This document shows positions 17,822-27,994 of a stretch of DNA of 64,000 nt, piece after piece. The position numbers and the translations under genes were made by a program. A model generated the notes under the pieces. It was not told where the DNA came from and ran no database searches. It was given only the letters and a program-made list of their open reading frames with translations. Origin of the DNA: Pseudomonadota bacterium (GTDB lineage Bacteria; Pseudomonadota; Gammaproteobacteria; Pseudomonadales; Moraxellaceae); the NCBI GenBank assembly GCA_023393635.1, contig JAEWKT010000015.1, positions 1 to 64,000 of the forward strand, read 5' to 3'. Numbering within the stretch: the first letter of the stretch is position 1; the number at the start of each line of letters is the position of its first letter.

Positions 17822-18262
17822 TTATTCTATGTCCAGCATAAACGTCACAGGGCCATCATTCACTAGACTGACTTGCATATCTGCGCCAAACTCGCCCGTT
17901 TGCACATTGCTATACATGCTTTTGGCCTGTTCAACCATTTGGTCAAATAATTCTTTTGCGGCGTCAGGTGGCATGGCGGGGCCAAAATCGGGTCGCAAGC
18001 CTTTTTTGGTGTCGGCCATCAGGGTAAATTGCGATACCAACAAGATGCCACCGTCCACTTGTTGCACGTTATGGTTCATACGGCCCGTGTCATCACTAAA
18101 TACCCGATATGCCAAAATTTTCTTAAGTAATTTTTCACTGCTTTGTAGGCTGTCGTTTTTACCAAGCCCTATCAACACCAGCAAGCCATGTTCAATTTGT
18201 CCCACCACTTGCTGGTTTACTTCTACTTTGGCGCATTTTACCCGCTGGATCAGTGCTCGCAT
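17822..18262 (-). CDS. dtd: D-aminoacyl-tRNA deacylase
   Basis: Dtd removes D-amino acids (and glycine from tRNA-Ala) wrongly attached to tRNA. The 146-aa chain has SQFTLMADTKKGLRPDF near residue 78 with the catalytic-pocket SQxT motif, and the C-terminal NDGPVTFMLD giving the cross-subunit GPxT motif. Length matches the family (145 aa). Confidence 0.95.
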   Translation of the reverse strand: MRALIQRVKCAKVEVNQQVVGQIEHGLLVLIGLGKNDSLQSSEKLLKKILAYRVFSDDTGRMNHNVQQVDGGILLVSQFTLMADTKKGLRPDFGPAMPPDAAKELFDQMVEQAKSMYSNVQTGEFGADMQVSLVNDGPVTFMLDIE

Positions 18263-18388
18263 GTATTCATCTCATGTTGTTTTACTCATGATAAATAAAA
18301 CCCACGCAATTGGCCAAACACATGCGCTGGTTATTTGCTGCTGCTTCTTGTAAATTAAGCCCTACTGCCTATTTCGTTAAAGCCTTGT

Positions 18389-19285
18389 ATGCCCTCACAT
18401 GCCGCACCACCAATGGATTTAAGCAATGGTAATTTGCCTTTATTGTTAGAGGCTGAGCAATTATTGCCCCTTTTGGATCATCCATTGCTGCGGATTGTAG
18501 ATTTAGGCAAAGCACGCGTGTATGAACAGGTTCACCTGCCCAATGCGGTATCACTGGCACCTAAGGCCTTGGTACGGCAAGAAGAACATGCGTCAGGCTT
18601 ACTGCCTGATATGGAGCAATTACAGCAGCTTGTTCATCTGCTTGGCATCACGCAACAGCACCATATCGTGGTGTATGACGATGAAGGCGGTGCATGGGCA
18701 GGCAGGCTGATCTGGACACTTCATATGATGGGCTTTCATCAGGTTAGCTTGCTGAATGGCGGGATTCATTATTGGTTGGCCAAAGGCTTTCCTACCAGCA
18801 ATGAACCAGCGGATGTGGCTAGTTTTGCCAAATTAACCAGCTTGCCCAACGGATCAGCGTACGTCATTGCACTCAATATGCAGTATCGCATTGGCTTTGA
18901 GCAGCTTAAAAATATTGTGCTGGAACAGCCTAATACCTATAGCCTGTGGGATTGCCGCAGCTTTGAAGAATATACGGGCGCGAGGTTGGCCGCGCGGCGT
19001 GGTGGTCATTTGCCTCATGCCATGCATTTAGAATGGGATAGTTTGTTTGATCGCCAGGATCATTTGCGCTTAAAACCACTGCCCATGATTCATCATTTGC
19101 TGGCAGCACGCGGTTTGGACTTTAATAAACCGCTCATTGTGTATTGCCAAAGCCATCATCGCTCAGGCTTGGCCTATGTGGTGGCGCGGCTATTCAACCT
19201 CAGTGTTCGCGCGTATGATGGCGCGTGGAGTGAATGGGGCAATCGACTTGATACCCCTATTGTGACAGGAGAGCATCCGCTTTGA
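18389..19285 (+). CDS. rhdA: Thiosulfate sulfurtransferase (rhodanese)
   Basis: Two rhodanese domains are visible, an inactive one (about 25-140) and an active one (about 165-295). The catalytic loop is CQSHHR with Cys253, close to the CQTHHR loop of Pseudomonas RhdA. RhdA transfers sulfane sulfur from thiosulfate. The gene overlaps the start of psd by 4 bp, and the same rhdA-psd order is known in pseudomonads. Confidence 0.88.
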   Translation: MPSHAAPPMDLSNGNLPLLLEAEQLLPLLDHPLLRIVDLGKARVYEQVHLPNAVSLAPKALVRQEEHASGLLPDMEQLQQLVHLLGITQQHHIVVYDDEGGAWAGRLIWTLHMMGFHQVSLLNGGIHYWLAKGFPTSNEPADVASFAKLTSLPNGSAYVIALNMQYRIGFEQLKNIVLEQPNTYSLWDCRSFEEYTGARLAARRGGHLPHAMHLEWDSLFDRQDHLRLKPLPMIHHLLAARGLDFNKPLIVYCQSHHRSGLAYVVARLFNLSVRAYDGAWSEWGNRLDTPIVTGEHPL

Positions 19286-20214
19286 CCAATCAATCTCATC
19301 AGAATATGCCAGACCAACATATGACCCAGCAACCTCTTTTAAAACAAAAGCCTGCCATTCAAAAAAAAGGCTTTAAAGACAAAGCATTTATTCGCTTTCA
19401 ACATCTCGCCCCACAACATGGCTTAAGTCGCTTGGTGGGCGCGTTGGCAGCCAGCAAAAATCCTTGGCTTAAACAAGCATTTATTAAGCTATTTCATGAT
19501 CGTTATCAAATTGACATGAGCCTGGCAGAAATACAGGAACTCAAGCAATTTGGGTCATTTAATGAATTCTTTACCCGTGCCTTAAAACCAGGCGCACGGC
19601 CCATTGATGCCTCACCCACCAGTATTGTATCGCCTGCGGATGGTGCAATTTCTCAATTGGGCAAAATTGATGGCGATGAAATTTTTCAGGCCAAAGGACA
19701 GCAGTTCTCCTTAACTCAATTGGTTGGTGACACCAAGCTTGCGCAATCTTTTGTGGGCGGCGAATTTGCTACCGTGTATTTATCACCAAAAGATTATCAC
19801 CGTGTGCATATGCCATTTGCTGGCCGTTTAACTGACACTATTTATGTGCCAGGTGAGCTGTTTTCAGTCAACACAGTCACCGCTGAAAACGTGCCTGCGC
19901 TCTTTGCCCGTAATGAACGTCTGGTATGCCTGTTTGACACCGAAGTTGGCCGTATGGCGGTGGTATTGGTGGGTGCCATGATTGTGGCAGGCATTGAATG
20001 CGTGGCCACAGGCAAAATTAAACCATCGGGCACACTGGAACATCGCAAGCATGATATGCAGCTGGATAAAGGCGCTGAACTTGGCCGTTTTTATCTGGGT
20101 TCTACTGCCATTGTGCTGTTTGAAAATAGCAAAATTAACTGGTTGGCTCCGTTTGAAGCAGGTAGTCAGGTCATGATGGGTCAAGCCATGGGAACCACCA
20201 TTAACACCGAATAA
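19282..20214 (+). CDS. psd: Phosphatidylserine decarboxylase proenzyme
   Basis: Psd converts phosphatidylserine to phosphatidylethanolamine at the inner membrane. Self-cleavage occurs in LGST between Gly273 and Ser274, generating the pyruvoyl group. Other landmarks are SPADGAIS and the YHRVHMPF histidines. A TTG start at 19282, with AGGAGAG upstream and overlap with rhdA, is preferred over the ATG at 19306, which has no ribosome binding site; the N-terminal ~30 residues look unconserved, so the start is uncertain. Confidence 0.93.
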   Translation: MTNQSHQNMPDQHMTQQPLLKQKPAIQKKGFKDKAFIRFQHLAPQHGLSRLVGALAASKNPWLKQAFIKLFHDRYQIDMSLAEIQELKQFGSFNEFFTRALKPGARPIDASPTSIVSPADGAISQLGKIDGDEIFQAKGQQFSLTQLVGDTKLAQSFVGGEFATVYLSPKDYHRVHMPFAGRLTDTIYVPGELFSVNTVTAENVPALFARNERLVCLFDTEVGRMAVVLVGAMIVAGIECVATGKIKPSGTLEHRKHDMQLDKGAELGRFYLGSTAIVLFENSKINWLAPFEAGSQVMMGQAMGTTINTE

Positions 20215-20270
20215 CGGCATGTGATTACGCCCTAGCGGATTGATCAGATGACTTAATTCATCAGTTAGGT

Positions 20271-20306
20271 ACAACAATGCACTCATCTTGGAGTGCATTG
20301 TTGTTT
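20271..20306. terminator. Bidirectional terminator after psd
   Basis: ACAACAATGCACTC at 20271-20284 and GAGTGCATTGTTGT at 20291-20304 form a 14-bp perfect stem with a 6-base loop between convergent genes. Confidence 0.85.
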
Positions 20307-20333
20307 ATGGATGATCATTTCTTTGAGTAACAG

Positions 20334-20936
20334 TTAGTCAGCAAATACTTTAAAACGATCCTCGCGCTGCATATAGTTTTTATCGCCCGCAGGTGATTCA
20401 ATAGAGCCAAACGGCATTTGCGCGCGCAATTTCCAGCTGTCTGGAATACCAAAACGGGCTTTGACGGCATCATCAATAATCGGATTATAATGCTGTAAAC
20501 TGGCACCAATATTTTCAGCGGCCAAGGTCGTCCATACTGCAAACTGGGCAATGCCTGTTGAATGTTCTGACCACACAGGGAAATTATCCGCATACAGGTC
20601 AAATTGTTCCTGTAGGTTTTTGATAATGTCTTCATCTTCATAAAACAGGACGGTGCCAAAGCCTGCGGCAAACGAGGAAATCTTGTTATTGGTGGCTTCA
20701 AAAGCGGTTTCTGGCACTATTTTACGCAAGGTATCGCGCACGATTTCCCAAAAATCAGCACTGGCCTGATCAAACAAAATAACTGCACGTGAGCTTTGCG
20801 AATTAAATGATGATGGGCTTTGCTCGACTGCAGTTTGAATTAACGCTGTAATTTCTTGCTGTGACAAACTCACCTGTTTGCCAATGTGATAAATCGAACG
20901 ACGTGTTGCAATGCTTTCTAAAAATGAATTAGTCAT
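20334..20936 (-). CDS. Nitroreductase-family flavoprotein
   Basis: The 200-aa FMN-type oxidoreductase has the N-terminal ATRRSIYHIG and QSPSSFNSQSSRAVIL, typical of the nitroreductase branch close to yeast Hbn1/Frm2 and bacterial YdgI/YfhC proteins. These reduce nitro compounds or quinones with NAD(P)H. It is soluble and has no signal peptide. The physiological substrate is unknown. A 15-bp partial direct repeat (CTTAGTACTGA at 20980-20990 and 20995-21005) lies just upstream. Confidence 0.85.
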   Translation of the reverse strand: MTNSFLESIATRRSIYHIGKQVSLSQQEITALIQTAVEQSPSSFNSQSSRAVILFDQASADFWEIVRDTLRKIVPETAFEATNNKISSFAAGFGTVLFYEDEDIIKNLQEQFDLYADNFPVWSEHSTGIAQFAVWTTLAAENIGASLQHYNPIIDDAVKARFGIPDSWKLRAQMPFGSIESPAGDKNYMQREDRFKVFAD

Positions 20937-21018
20937 GTTCTGCCTCTATATTCTTGGTGAATGTCAATAATGTTAATCACTTAGTACTGAATCGCTTAGT
21001 ACTGATGTATATGGGCTG

Positions 21019-21597
21019 CTATTTGACCAACGCTTCGGTAGTGATATTGACTTTAATTTCATCGCTTACCGCAGGTATATATTGTTTAATGCCAAAGTCC
21101 GAGCGCTTAAAGCTGGTGGTCGCATTAAAGCCAATGGCTTGTTTTTTGGCCATGGGATGCTCACCCATACCGTTTAAAGTGGCATCTAATACCACAGGCT
21201 TGGTCACGCCTTTTACAGTTAAATCACCCGTAATTTTAAAGTGCTTTTTATCTTTGGCTTGCACTTTGGTGCTTTTGAAGGTGATGTTGGGATACTTGGC
21301 TTCATTAAACCAGTCTTCAGTTAAAAATTCTTTGTCTAACGCCTCAACATGGCTATTAATGCTTTTTACGGGAATGGTCACACTAACACTGGATTTTTGC
21401 GGCTGCTTGTCATCAACTGTAATCGTGCCTTGCACATCATCAAAGTTGGCTGTTGGATTAGAAAAGCCAAAATGATTCCAGCTAAACAATGTGGCCGTAT
21501 GCTGTGGATCAATCTGGTATTCAGTCGTGGCGGCCAAGGCGTAATTACTGCTTGCGGCAAGTAGGGTTGCTAAGGTTAATCCTTTCAAAACATTCAT
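21019..21597 (-). CDS. YceI-family periplasmic lipocalin-like protein
   Basis: A clear signal peptide ends at SSNYALA near residue 22. The mature part starts with TEYQIDPQHTATLFSWNHFGFS and continues with the beta-strand pattern of YceI proteins, including FTITGDLTVKGVTKPV-like text (FKITGDLTVKGVTKPV). These barrels bind isoprenoid or amphipathic ligands. Length 192 aa matches the family. Confidence 0.93.
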   Translation of the reverse strand: MNVLKGLTLATLLAASSNYALAATTEYQIDPQHTATLFSWNHFGFSNPTANFDDVQGTITVDDKQPQKSSVSVTIPVKSINSHVEALDKEFLTEDWFNEAKYPNITFKSTKVQAKDKKHFKITGDLTVKGVTKPVVLDATLNGMGEHPMAKKQAIGFNATTSFKRSDFGIKQYIPAVSDEIKVNITTEALVK

Positions 21598-21741
21598 CTT
21601 TTTTCTCGCTAATTTTATCGTGTTTTTTATTCTATCTATTTAATCTTAAAAAAATAGGTGCTTTTCTAAAACGGTTTGTTGCATATTTGGAACAAGAGTT
21701 GGTTATAAAGCCTGCAAAAATTAAAAAAATAACAATATCTT

Positions 21742-21769
21742 CTTGAATTTCAGGAGGTATACCCTCAAT
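21742..21769 (+). promoter_or_regulatory. Sigma-32-like promoter of grpE
   Basis: CTTGAA at 21742-21747 and CCCTCAAT at 21762-21769, 14 bp apart, resemble the heat-shock consensus CTTGAAA / CCCCATNT. The placement about 110 bp before the grpE start is plausible. Confidence 0.55.
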
Positions 21770-21875
21770 CAGTGTGCATGGTTGCAGTTTTGCCGTGCAG
21801 CTTGAATTAAGCATATTTAAAATAGTGCCGAGCCAAGGACTGTACATGTTTCAATTTTTTAAACGGAGGTCATCC

Positions 21876-22442
21876 ATGTCCACCCCTGACAACAACTTAC
21901 CTGAAAACAACACGCCTGAAAGTCATGAACAAGTAGAAGTGACCCAGGACGCTGATTTTGTCCCTTCAGTCACGCCTGAAAGCAGTAACGACAGTCATGA
22001 TCCAGCCGCGCTACAACAAAAAATTGCGGAACTTGAAGCAGAAATTACCGATGTCAAGGCACGCGCCAATGCGGACATGTATAACTTTCAAAAACGGGTT
22101 GAGCGTGAAACCGACAATGCCAAAAAATACGCACTAGAAAAATTCTCTACCAACTTGCTGGAGGTAGTAGACAATTTAGAGCGTGCGCTACAGGCCGCAG
22201 GCGATGAAAACAATCCAGTGATTGAAGGCGTACGTTTAACGCATAAAGTATTGCTTACTACCCTGGAAAAACACGGGGTAACGGTGGTTGATCCACTAGG
22301 CGATGCCTTTAATGCTGATCAACACGAAGCCGTTGGTATTGACCCAGAAACACCAGCTGGCCAAGTGGCCAATGTATTGCAAAAAGGCTATGTATTATCA
22401 GGACGTTTATTGCGACCTGCCATGGTGATTGTTGGCCAGTAA
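21876..22442 (+). CDS. grpE: Nucleotide exchange factor GrpE
   Basis: GrpE releases ADP from DnaK. The ATG at 21876 is chosen because CGGAGG lies six bases upstream, giving 188 aa; an upstream in-frame extension has no support. After an acidic, disordered N-terminus come a long helix (AALQQKIAELEAEITDVKARANADMYN by position 50-80), the NFQKRVERE segment and the C-terminal DPLGDAFNADQHEAV. dnaK follows after 152 bp with its own promoter. Confidence 0.96.
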   Translation: MSTPDNNLPENNTPESHEQVEVTQDADFVPSVTPESSNDSHDPAALQQKIAELEAEITDVKARANADMYNFQKRVERETDNAKKYALEKFSTNLLEVVDNLERALQAAGDENNPVIEGVRLTHKVLLTTLEKHGVTVVDPLGDAFNADQHEAVGIDPETPAGQVANVLQKGYVLSGRLLRPAMVIVGQ

Positions 22443-22520
22443 ACGCTATTTGATGCCGTACGCAATGTAAGACCCGATGTAACACCTGTGACATTTTAAT
22501 TAATTTTTTTGCGTTAATTG

Positions 22521-22549
22521 CTTGAAATCAGATAATTGATACCGATATT
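22521..22549 (+). promoter_or_regulatory. Sigma-32-like promoter of dnaK
   Basis: CTTGAAA at 22521-22527 is an exact -35 match. After a 14-bp spacer, CCGATATT at 22542-22549 resembles the -10 CCCCATNT. Confidence 0.7.
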
Positions 22550-22594
22550 CATTAGCAAGCAGTTGTTATTGCAAATTCATGAGGAGAAACAAAC

Positions 22595-24550
22595 ATGGCC
22601 AAAATTATTGGCATTGACTTAGGTACTACCAACTCTTGTGTTGCTGTTTTAGAAGGCGACAAAGTAAAAGTGATTGATAACGCGGAAGGTACCCGCACGA
22701 CCCCATCTATTATTGCCTATAAAGATGGTGAAGTATTGGTTGGCCAAAGCGCGAAGCGTCAAGCAGTGACCAACCCAAAAAATACTTTATTTGCCATTAA
22801 ACGTCTTATTGGTCGTCGTTATCAAGACGACGTGGTACAAAAAGATATTGGCATGGTGCCGTACAAAATTGTACAGGCTGACAACGGTGATGCGTGGGTT
22901 AACGTCAACGACAAAAAATTGGCGCCACAACAGGTTTCTGCTGAAATCCTGAAAAAAATGAAAAAAACCGCCGAAGATTATCTTGGCGAAACAGTTACTG
23001 AAGCTGTAATTACTGTGCCTGCTTACTTTAATGATGCCCAGCGTCAAGCCACTAAAGATGCGGGTAAAATTACAGGTCTGGACGTTAAGCGTATTATTAA
23101 CGAGCCAACTGCTGCTGCCCTAGCCTTTGGTATGGACAAAAAAGAAGGCGACCGCAAGATTGCCGTGTATGACCTTGGCGGTGGTACATTTGACGTGTCC
23201 ATTATTGAAATTGCCGACGTTGATGGCGAACAGCAATTTGAAGTGCTGGCAACCAACGGTGACACGTTCCTAGGTGGTGAAGACTTTGACTTGGCACTGA
23301 TTGACTTTTTGGTTGAACAGTTTAAAGCAGAGCAAGGCGTTAACCTGAAAAATGATCCATTGGCATTACAGCGCTTAAAAGAAGCTGCTGAAAAAGCCAA
23401 AATTGAGCTGTCTTCTGCAACCTCTACCGAAGTGAACTTGCCATACATCACTGCTGATGCCTCAGGCCCAAAACACTTGGTAGTGAACATTACCCGTAGC
23501 AAATTAGAAGGCTTGGTAGGCGATTTGGTTGCCCGCACCATGGAACCTTGCAAAATTGCGCTGAAAGATGCAGGTTTATCAGCGTCTGATATTCAGGACG
23601 TAATTTTGGTGGGTGGTCAAAGCCGCATGCCACTGGTTCAAGCCAAAGTAGAAGAATTCTTTGGTAAAGAGCCACGTAAAGACGTTAACCCTGATGAAGC
23701 CGTAGCAGTTGGTGCAGCCATTCAAGGTGCGGTATTGGGCGGCGACAAAAAAGACGTGCTGTTGCTAGACGTAACCCCATTAACGCTGGGTATTGAAACC
23801 ATGGGCGGTGTACTCACACCAATCATTGAGAAAAACAGCATGATTCCGACCAAGAAATCACAAGTTTTCTCAACTGCTGATGACAACCAGCCTGCGGTGA
23901 CCATTCAAGTGTTCCAGGGCGAGCGCAAAATGGCCGCGCAAAACAAATCACTGGGTCGTTTTGACTTAACTGACATTCCACCAGCACCACGTGGCATGCC
24001 ACAAATTGAAGTGACCTTTGACATTAACGCGGATGGTATTTTAAACGTATCTGCCAAAGACAAAGGAACAGGCAAGGCGCAATCAATTCAGATTAAAGCC
24101 AACTCTGGTTTGTCTGATGCCGAAATTGAGCAAATGATTCGTGATGCGGAAGCCAACGCTGAAGAAGATAAAAAATTCGAGGACTTGGCCAAAGCACGTA
24201 ACGAAGCTGATGGCTTGATTCACAGCACGCAAAAAGCAATCAAAGACTTGGGCGACAAAGCCACTGACGAAGAAAAAGCATCTATTGATTCAGCTATTTC
24301 TGAATTAGAGCTTGCCACCAAAGAAAATGACGTTGATGCGATTAAAGCCAAAATCGAAGCCTTGTCTACTGCGTCCCTGCCGTTAATGCAGCGTGTCTAT
24401 GAGCAAAACCAGCCGCAAGGTGGTGATGCGGGTGCGCAAGGTTTTGATCCAAACAGCTTTGGTCAAGACGGTGCGAACCAACAGCAACAACCAAGCGACG
24501 ATGGCGTGGTCGATGCTGAATTTACTGAAGTCAATGACGACAAAAAATAA
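22595..24550 (+). CDS. dnaK: Molecular chaperone DnaK (Hsp70)
   Basis: The 651-aa Hsp70 starts with [16 protein letters not shown] and carries the ATPase signatures [11 protein letters not shown] and [11 protein letters not shown]. The substrate-binding domain follows the [11 protein letters not shown] linker region, and the C-terminal tail is Gln-rich ending in [20 protein letters not shown] site precedes the ATG. dnaJ does not follow, so the grpE-dnaK-dnaJ order is incomplete here. Confidence 0.99.
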   Translation: MAKIIGIDLGTTNSCVAVLEGDKVKVIDNAEGTRTTPSIIAYKDGEVLVGQSAKRQAVTNPKNTLFAIKRLIGRRYQDDVVQKDIGMVPYKIVQADNGDAWVNVNDKKLAPQQVSAEILKKMKKTAEDYLGETVTEAVITVPAYFNDAQRQATKDAGKITGLDVKRIINEPTAAALAFGMDKKEGDRKIAVYDLGGGTFDVSIIEIADVDGEQQFEVLATNGDTFLGGEDFDLALIDFLVEQFKAEQGVNLKNDPLALQRLKEAAEKAKIELSSATSTEVNLPYITADASGPKHLVVNITRSKLEGLVGDLVARTMEPCKIALKDAGLSASDIQDVILVGGQSRMPLVQAKVEEFFGKEPRKDVNPDEAVAVGAAIQGAVLGGDKKDVLLLDVTPLTLGIETMGGVLTPIIEKNSMIPTKKSQVFSTADDNQPAVTIQVFQGERKMAAQNKSLGRFDLTDIPPAPRGMPQIEVTFDINADGILNVSAKDKGTGKAQSIQIKANSGLSDAEIEQMIRDAEANAEEDKKFEDLAKARNEADGLIHSTQKAIKDLGDKATDEEKASIDSAISELELATKENDVDAIKAKIEALSTASLPLMQRVYEQNQPQGGDAGAQGFDPNSFGQDGANQQQQPSDDGVVDAEFTEVNDDKK

Positions 24551-24568
24551 GTTGTCGTATTAAATAAA

Positions 24569-24598
24569 AACCGCTTAGACAACCTAAGCGGTTTTTTA
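24569..24598 (+). terminator. dnaK terminator
   Basis: AACCGCTTAG at 24569-24578 and CTAAGCGGTT at 24584-24593 form a 10-bp stem followed by a T-run. Confidence 0.9.
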
Positions 24599-24633
24599 TT
24601 GCAAAAATTTATGTATCTAATTCTTTATAAAAA

Positions 24634-25458
24634 TTAATGGCTAGACAAAAATTGTAGTAAATCCTCTACCACACGATCAGTCTGGGTTGCAAAAATACCA
24701 TGTGGCTCGCCCTCATATTCAATCAGGGTTGCGTGCGGCAAAGCCTGTTTGACTGCCCGTGCAGACACATCAATGGGTACGGTTTTATCCGCTGTGCCAT
24801 GAATTACTAGTGTCGGTACATTGAAACTGGCCAAATCGGGCCTAAAATCGGTTTGAGAAAAAGCCACCACGCTATCCAGCGTTGCTTTTAGACTGGCTTG
24901 TAATGCCACCTGCGTACTGGCATCCAAAAATTCCTGACTGACAGGATGGCTTAGCACACCTACCCCATAGAATTCCTTAAAAAATTTGCTATAAAAATGC
25001 GGGCGGTCTTTTATTAAACCATCAATCATCTGATCAAACACATGTTTTGGTACACCATCCTGATGATCTGGCGTCTGGATTAAAAATGGAACCACCGACG
25101 ATAATAGTGCCACCTGTTTAATTTTTTCGCCCTGATGGCGGCTTAAGTAACGGGCAATTTCACCACCACCCATTGAAAACCCAACCAAAGACACATTTTC
25201 AAGATTTTTTTGCCGAATCACTGCTTTTAGGTCATCGGCCAAGGTATCGTAATCATAGCCCTGCCACGGCTGATCAGAACGGCCAAAACCTCTACGATCG
25301 TAACTAATGACGTGATATCCCGCCTCTACCAGTCTAATGGCAATCAAATCCCATGAATCAGCAGATAACGGCCAGCCATGAATGAGGATGACAGGTGATC
25401 CTGTGCCCCAGTCTTTAATATACAGTGCTACGTCATCATTGGTTTGAATATATGCCAT
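24634..25458 (-). CDS. Alpha/beta hydrolase, non-heme haloperoxidase type
   Basis: The 274-aa soluble enzyme has the nucleophile elbow GFSMGG with Ser95, the oxyanion region HGWPLSADSW, and a C-terminal HGTADKTVP then EPHGIF supplying acid and histidine. The DRRGFGRSDQPW stretch is characteristic of cofactor-free chloroperoxidase/arylesterase relatives. Substrate unknown; it is monocistronic. Confidence 0.88.
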   Translation of the reverse strand: MAYIQTNDDVALYIKDWGTGSPVILIHGWPLSADSWDLIAIRLVEAGYHVISYDRRGFGRSDQPWQGYDYDTLADDLKAVIRQKNLENVSLVGFSMGGGEIARYLSRHQGEKIKQVALLSSVVPFLIQTPDHQDGVPKHVFDQMIDGLIKDRPHFYSKFFKEFYGVGVLSHPVSQEFLDASTQVALQASLKATLDSVVAFSQTDFRPDLASFNVPTLVIHGTADKTVPIDVSARAVKQALPHATLIEYEGEPHGIFATQTDRVVEDLLQFLSSH

Positions 25459-25715
25459 CTATTGATCCTCTATGTTTAATCAAAGTAATAAGAATCAAGC
25501 TACAGGCTGACGTAATTTTTTTCGATGCATTCTTGTACAAAAATATATAAAAGTGCGTGAGTATTGAACTAGGTTAAACAAGCATTTTTAACTTAATTCA
25601 ATATTGGTTTGGCTTTAAATCTGGTTTTTAAAACTAGTCTTTAAAGCTGGCTTTCATATTTGGCCTGCTGTATTTATACTCACTAGCACACTGTTTATTA
25701 TTTTATTCAAACAAG

Positions 25716-26621
25716 ATGCGCTACTGGATTTTTGCTGCGCTGTTACTCCTATTTAGCATTGTATTTCGTGATTTTGGTCAGCCGCAGCAGCATTACGCGA
25801 GCTTAAGCCATCAATTACGCCACCCTTTTGACTCACGCATTCATTATCGTATTGGGCAAATTGACCCACAATTTAATGTATCAGAAACCGAGCTGATTGA
25901 ACTTGCCGCCCAAGCCGCTCAAATCTGGCATCTAGGCACAGGCAAAGTACTGTTTGTGTATAACCCAGCCGCTTCATTAAGCATTAACCTGCGCTTTGAT
26001 GAACGGCAACTTAAAGCCAATTTGCAGCGTAACCAGGAAAAAATACTGCAACAGCAATTAGATGCTCAACAAAATAATAATGAAAATTACCACCAGCAAA
26101 AAATGCAATTGGCGCAGCAGCGCGCACAACTTAATCGCCGTGAAGCCGATTTATTGCAGCAACTAGACAACTATAACCGTAGCGTTGACCACTGGAACAC
26201 ACTAGGCAATTTAGATGATTTTAACCGTCAGCAACTGCGGCAAAAAAAGCAATGGCTTGATGTTGAGCGTCAAGAAATCAGTAATGCCATTAAAATGTAT
26301 AATGAACAAGTCAATGCGTTAAACCAGATTGCTGGTACGCTCAATCAAATGAATGAGCATTACAATCAGGCCGTGGATAGTTATAAAACTCAATTTACAG
26401 GACGACAGTTTGAAAAAGGGCGCTTTGATGGCAAGCAAATTACCATTTATGAGTTTAGTAGCCCCGCTGATTTGCGCCTGACCATTGCCCATGAACTTGG
26501 CCATGCATTAGGCTTGGCGCATAATAGCGACCCTTATGCGCTGATGTACCCTGTATTAAAACAACAAGACCTTGAGCATTTCCAGCTTAGAGCAGCCGAT
26601 TTAGCCATGCTACCACGCTAA
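25716..26621 (+). CDS. Membrane-anchored or secreted matrixin-like metalloprotease
   Basis: The zinc motif HELGHALGLAH begins at residue 259, with Glu260 catalytic and a Met-turn-like ALMYP shortly after, as in matrixins. The N-terminus has a hydrophobic signal or anchor helix (about 3-18). Between the first beta part (to about residue 105) and the zinc site is a ~110-residue Gln/Asn-rich coiled-coil insertion. No neighbouring substrate gene is evident. Confidence 0.8.
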   Translation: MRYWIFAALLLLFSIVFRDFGQPQQHYASLSHQLRHPFDSRIHYRIGQIDPQFNVSETELIELAAQAAQIWHLGTGKVLFVYNPAASLSINLRFDERQLKANLQRNQEKILQQQLDAQQNNNENYHQQKMQLAQQRAQLNRREADLLQQLDNYNRSVDHWNTLGNLDDFNRQQLRQKKQWLDVERQEISNAIKMYNEQVNALNQIAGTLNQMNEHYNQAVDSYKTQFTGRQFEKGRFDGKQITIYEFSSPADLRLTIAHELGHALGLAHNSDPYALMYPVLKQQDLEHFQLRAADLAMLPR

Positions 26622-26685
26622 CCACGTTTGTAATTTAACGCTTTTTTGGTGCTAATAATTTTTATAGCACCATTTATAGGTTAGA

Positions 26686-26701
26686 TGTTTCACGTGGAAC
26701 A
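26686..26701. promoter_or_regulatory. parS site (intergenic)
   Basis: TGTTTCACGTGGAACA, a hybrid of the two common parS forms, lies between convergent genes at 26.7 kb. Confidence 0.85.
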
Positions 26702-26831
26702 ATAGATACCCTATGGCATAATCGACTTCTTACATCTGTAGTTTTTCGCCCTTTAAACTCCTTTTTAAGGATGAGAACATACTGAGGTAAGAAATCTATA
26801 ACTAAGCTATTGTGTATTTAAGCTATTGGGT

Positions 26832-27740
26832 TTACTGCAACATACGCTGGCCTGCCACATGTTTGGCAAACTGCATGGCCACACGGCCGGAACGATTGCC
26901 TTTTTGCATTGCCCACTGTAAGGCTAATTTTTCCTGCGCGGCAATGTCGTCATCATTCCAGCCAAAACGGCTCAGCCATGCATGAATCAGATTTAAATAT
27001 TCTTGCTGATTAAAGCTATAGAATGTCACATGCAATCCAAAACGATCGGCTAGCGATACTTTTTCTTCAATGCTGTCACCAGGGTGAATTTCACCATCCG
27101 CACTTTGATGATATTCCAGATTATCGCGGTTTTTCTCAACCATTAAATGTTTGCGGTTAGATGTGGCATAAATCAAAACATTGTTTGATGGCCCCGCAAG
27201 CGAACCATCCAGCACTGTTTTTAAGCCCGCATAACTGGTGTCGCCTTCTTCAAACGATAAGTCATCACAAAAGATAATAAATTTTTCAGCACGCTGATTA
27301 ATGGCAGCCACAATACGCGGCAGATCATTTAAATGCTTTTTTTCCACTTCAACAATACGCAGCCCTAAAGCATGAAACTCATTTAAACAGGCTTTAATTA
27401 AAGATGATTTCCCCGTGCCACGTGCGCCTGTTAATAGCACGTTATTGGCAAAATAACCTTTTACAAACTGTTCCGTATTTTGCTTAATTTTATTCTTTTG
27501 CACCTCTATATTGCATAGGGCATCAAAGCCAATCAACTGTGGTTGCGGCAGTGCAATAAACCCTGACGCTTGCAGTAAACCATCTGTTTTTTCCCAGCGA
27601 AACGCAATGGCATTGTCTAGTACACTGGTATCAGGCACAACTGAAGGATTAATCTGGCCAAACATTTGCGTCAGCAGGTTTAATTTTTCTGTGAGCTGAT
27701 CGATAGATATTGCCAGTTGTTGCGTTGTCACATCATTCAT
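26832..27740 (-). CDS. DUF815-family AAA+ ATP-binding protein
   Basis: Walker A is GARGTGKSS at residues 105-113, followed by a Walker B-like FIIFCDDLSFE and a sensor region NVLIYATSNRKHLM. The region before the P-loop and the order of motifs match DUF815 ATPases (about 290-300 aa). These proteins are widespread but of unknown function. It is monocistronic between parS sites at 26.7 and 28.0 kb. Confidence 0.87.
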   Translation of the reverse strand: MNDVTTQQLAISIDQLTEKLNLLTQMFGQINPSVVPDTSVLDNAIAFRWEKTDGLLQASGFIALPQPQLIGFDALCNIEVQKNKIKQNTEQFVKGYFANNVLLTGARGTGKSSLIKACLNEFHALGLRIVEVEKKHLNDLPRIVAAINQRAEKFIIFCDDLSFEEGDTSYAGLKTVLDGSLAGPSNNVLIYATSNRKHLMVEKNRDNLEYHQSADGEIHPGDSIEEKVSLADRFGLHVTFYSFNQQEYLNLIHAWLSRFGWNDDDIAAQEKLALQWAMQKGNRSGRVAMQFAKHVAGQRMLQ

Positions 27741-27951
27741 AAAAACCTCATTACACCACTATTCATCATTGATGCCAGCCTGAACTGACAGTAATTCATT
27801 ATTAAAAGCATATAGTTTAAAACTATAAAAATTTCTGCAATATAAAATTTAAGTAAAATAGTTCAAAGTTATTTTAAGATTTTGATCAATGCTAAACCCT
27901 GACTGCAAGATATTTTAATGTAACGTGCAGCCAGGGTGAACATATCAATAA

Positions 27952-27967
27952 TGTTCCACGTGGAACA
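27952..27967. promoter_or_regulatory. parS site (intergenic)
   Basis: TGTTCCACGTGGAACA is a perfect consensus palindrome just downstream of the lytic transglycosylase gene. Confidence 0.92.
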
Positions 27968-27994
27968 TAATTCAACAGCTAACCATATAAATCC

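Noticed and set aside
20980..21005. Direct repeat CTTAGTACTGA as a mobile or regulatory repeat.
   Set aside because: Only two copies with a 15-bp period; probably a small slippage duplication.
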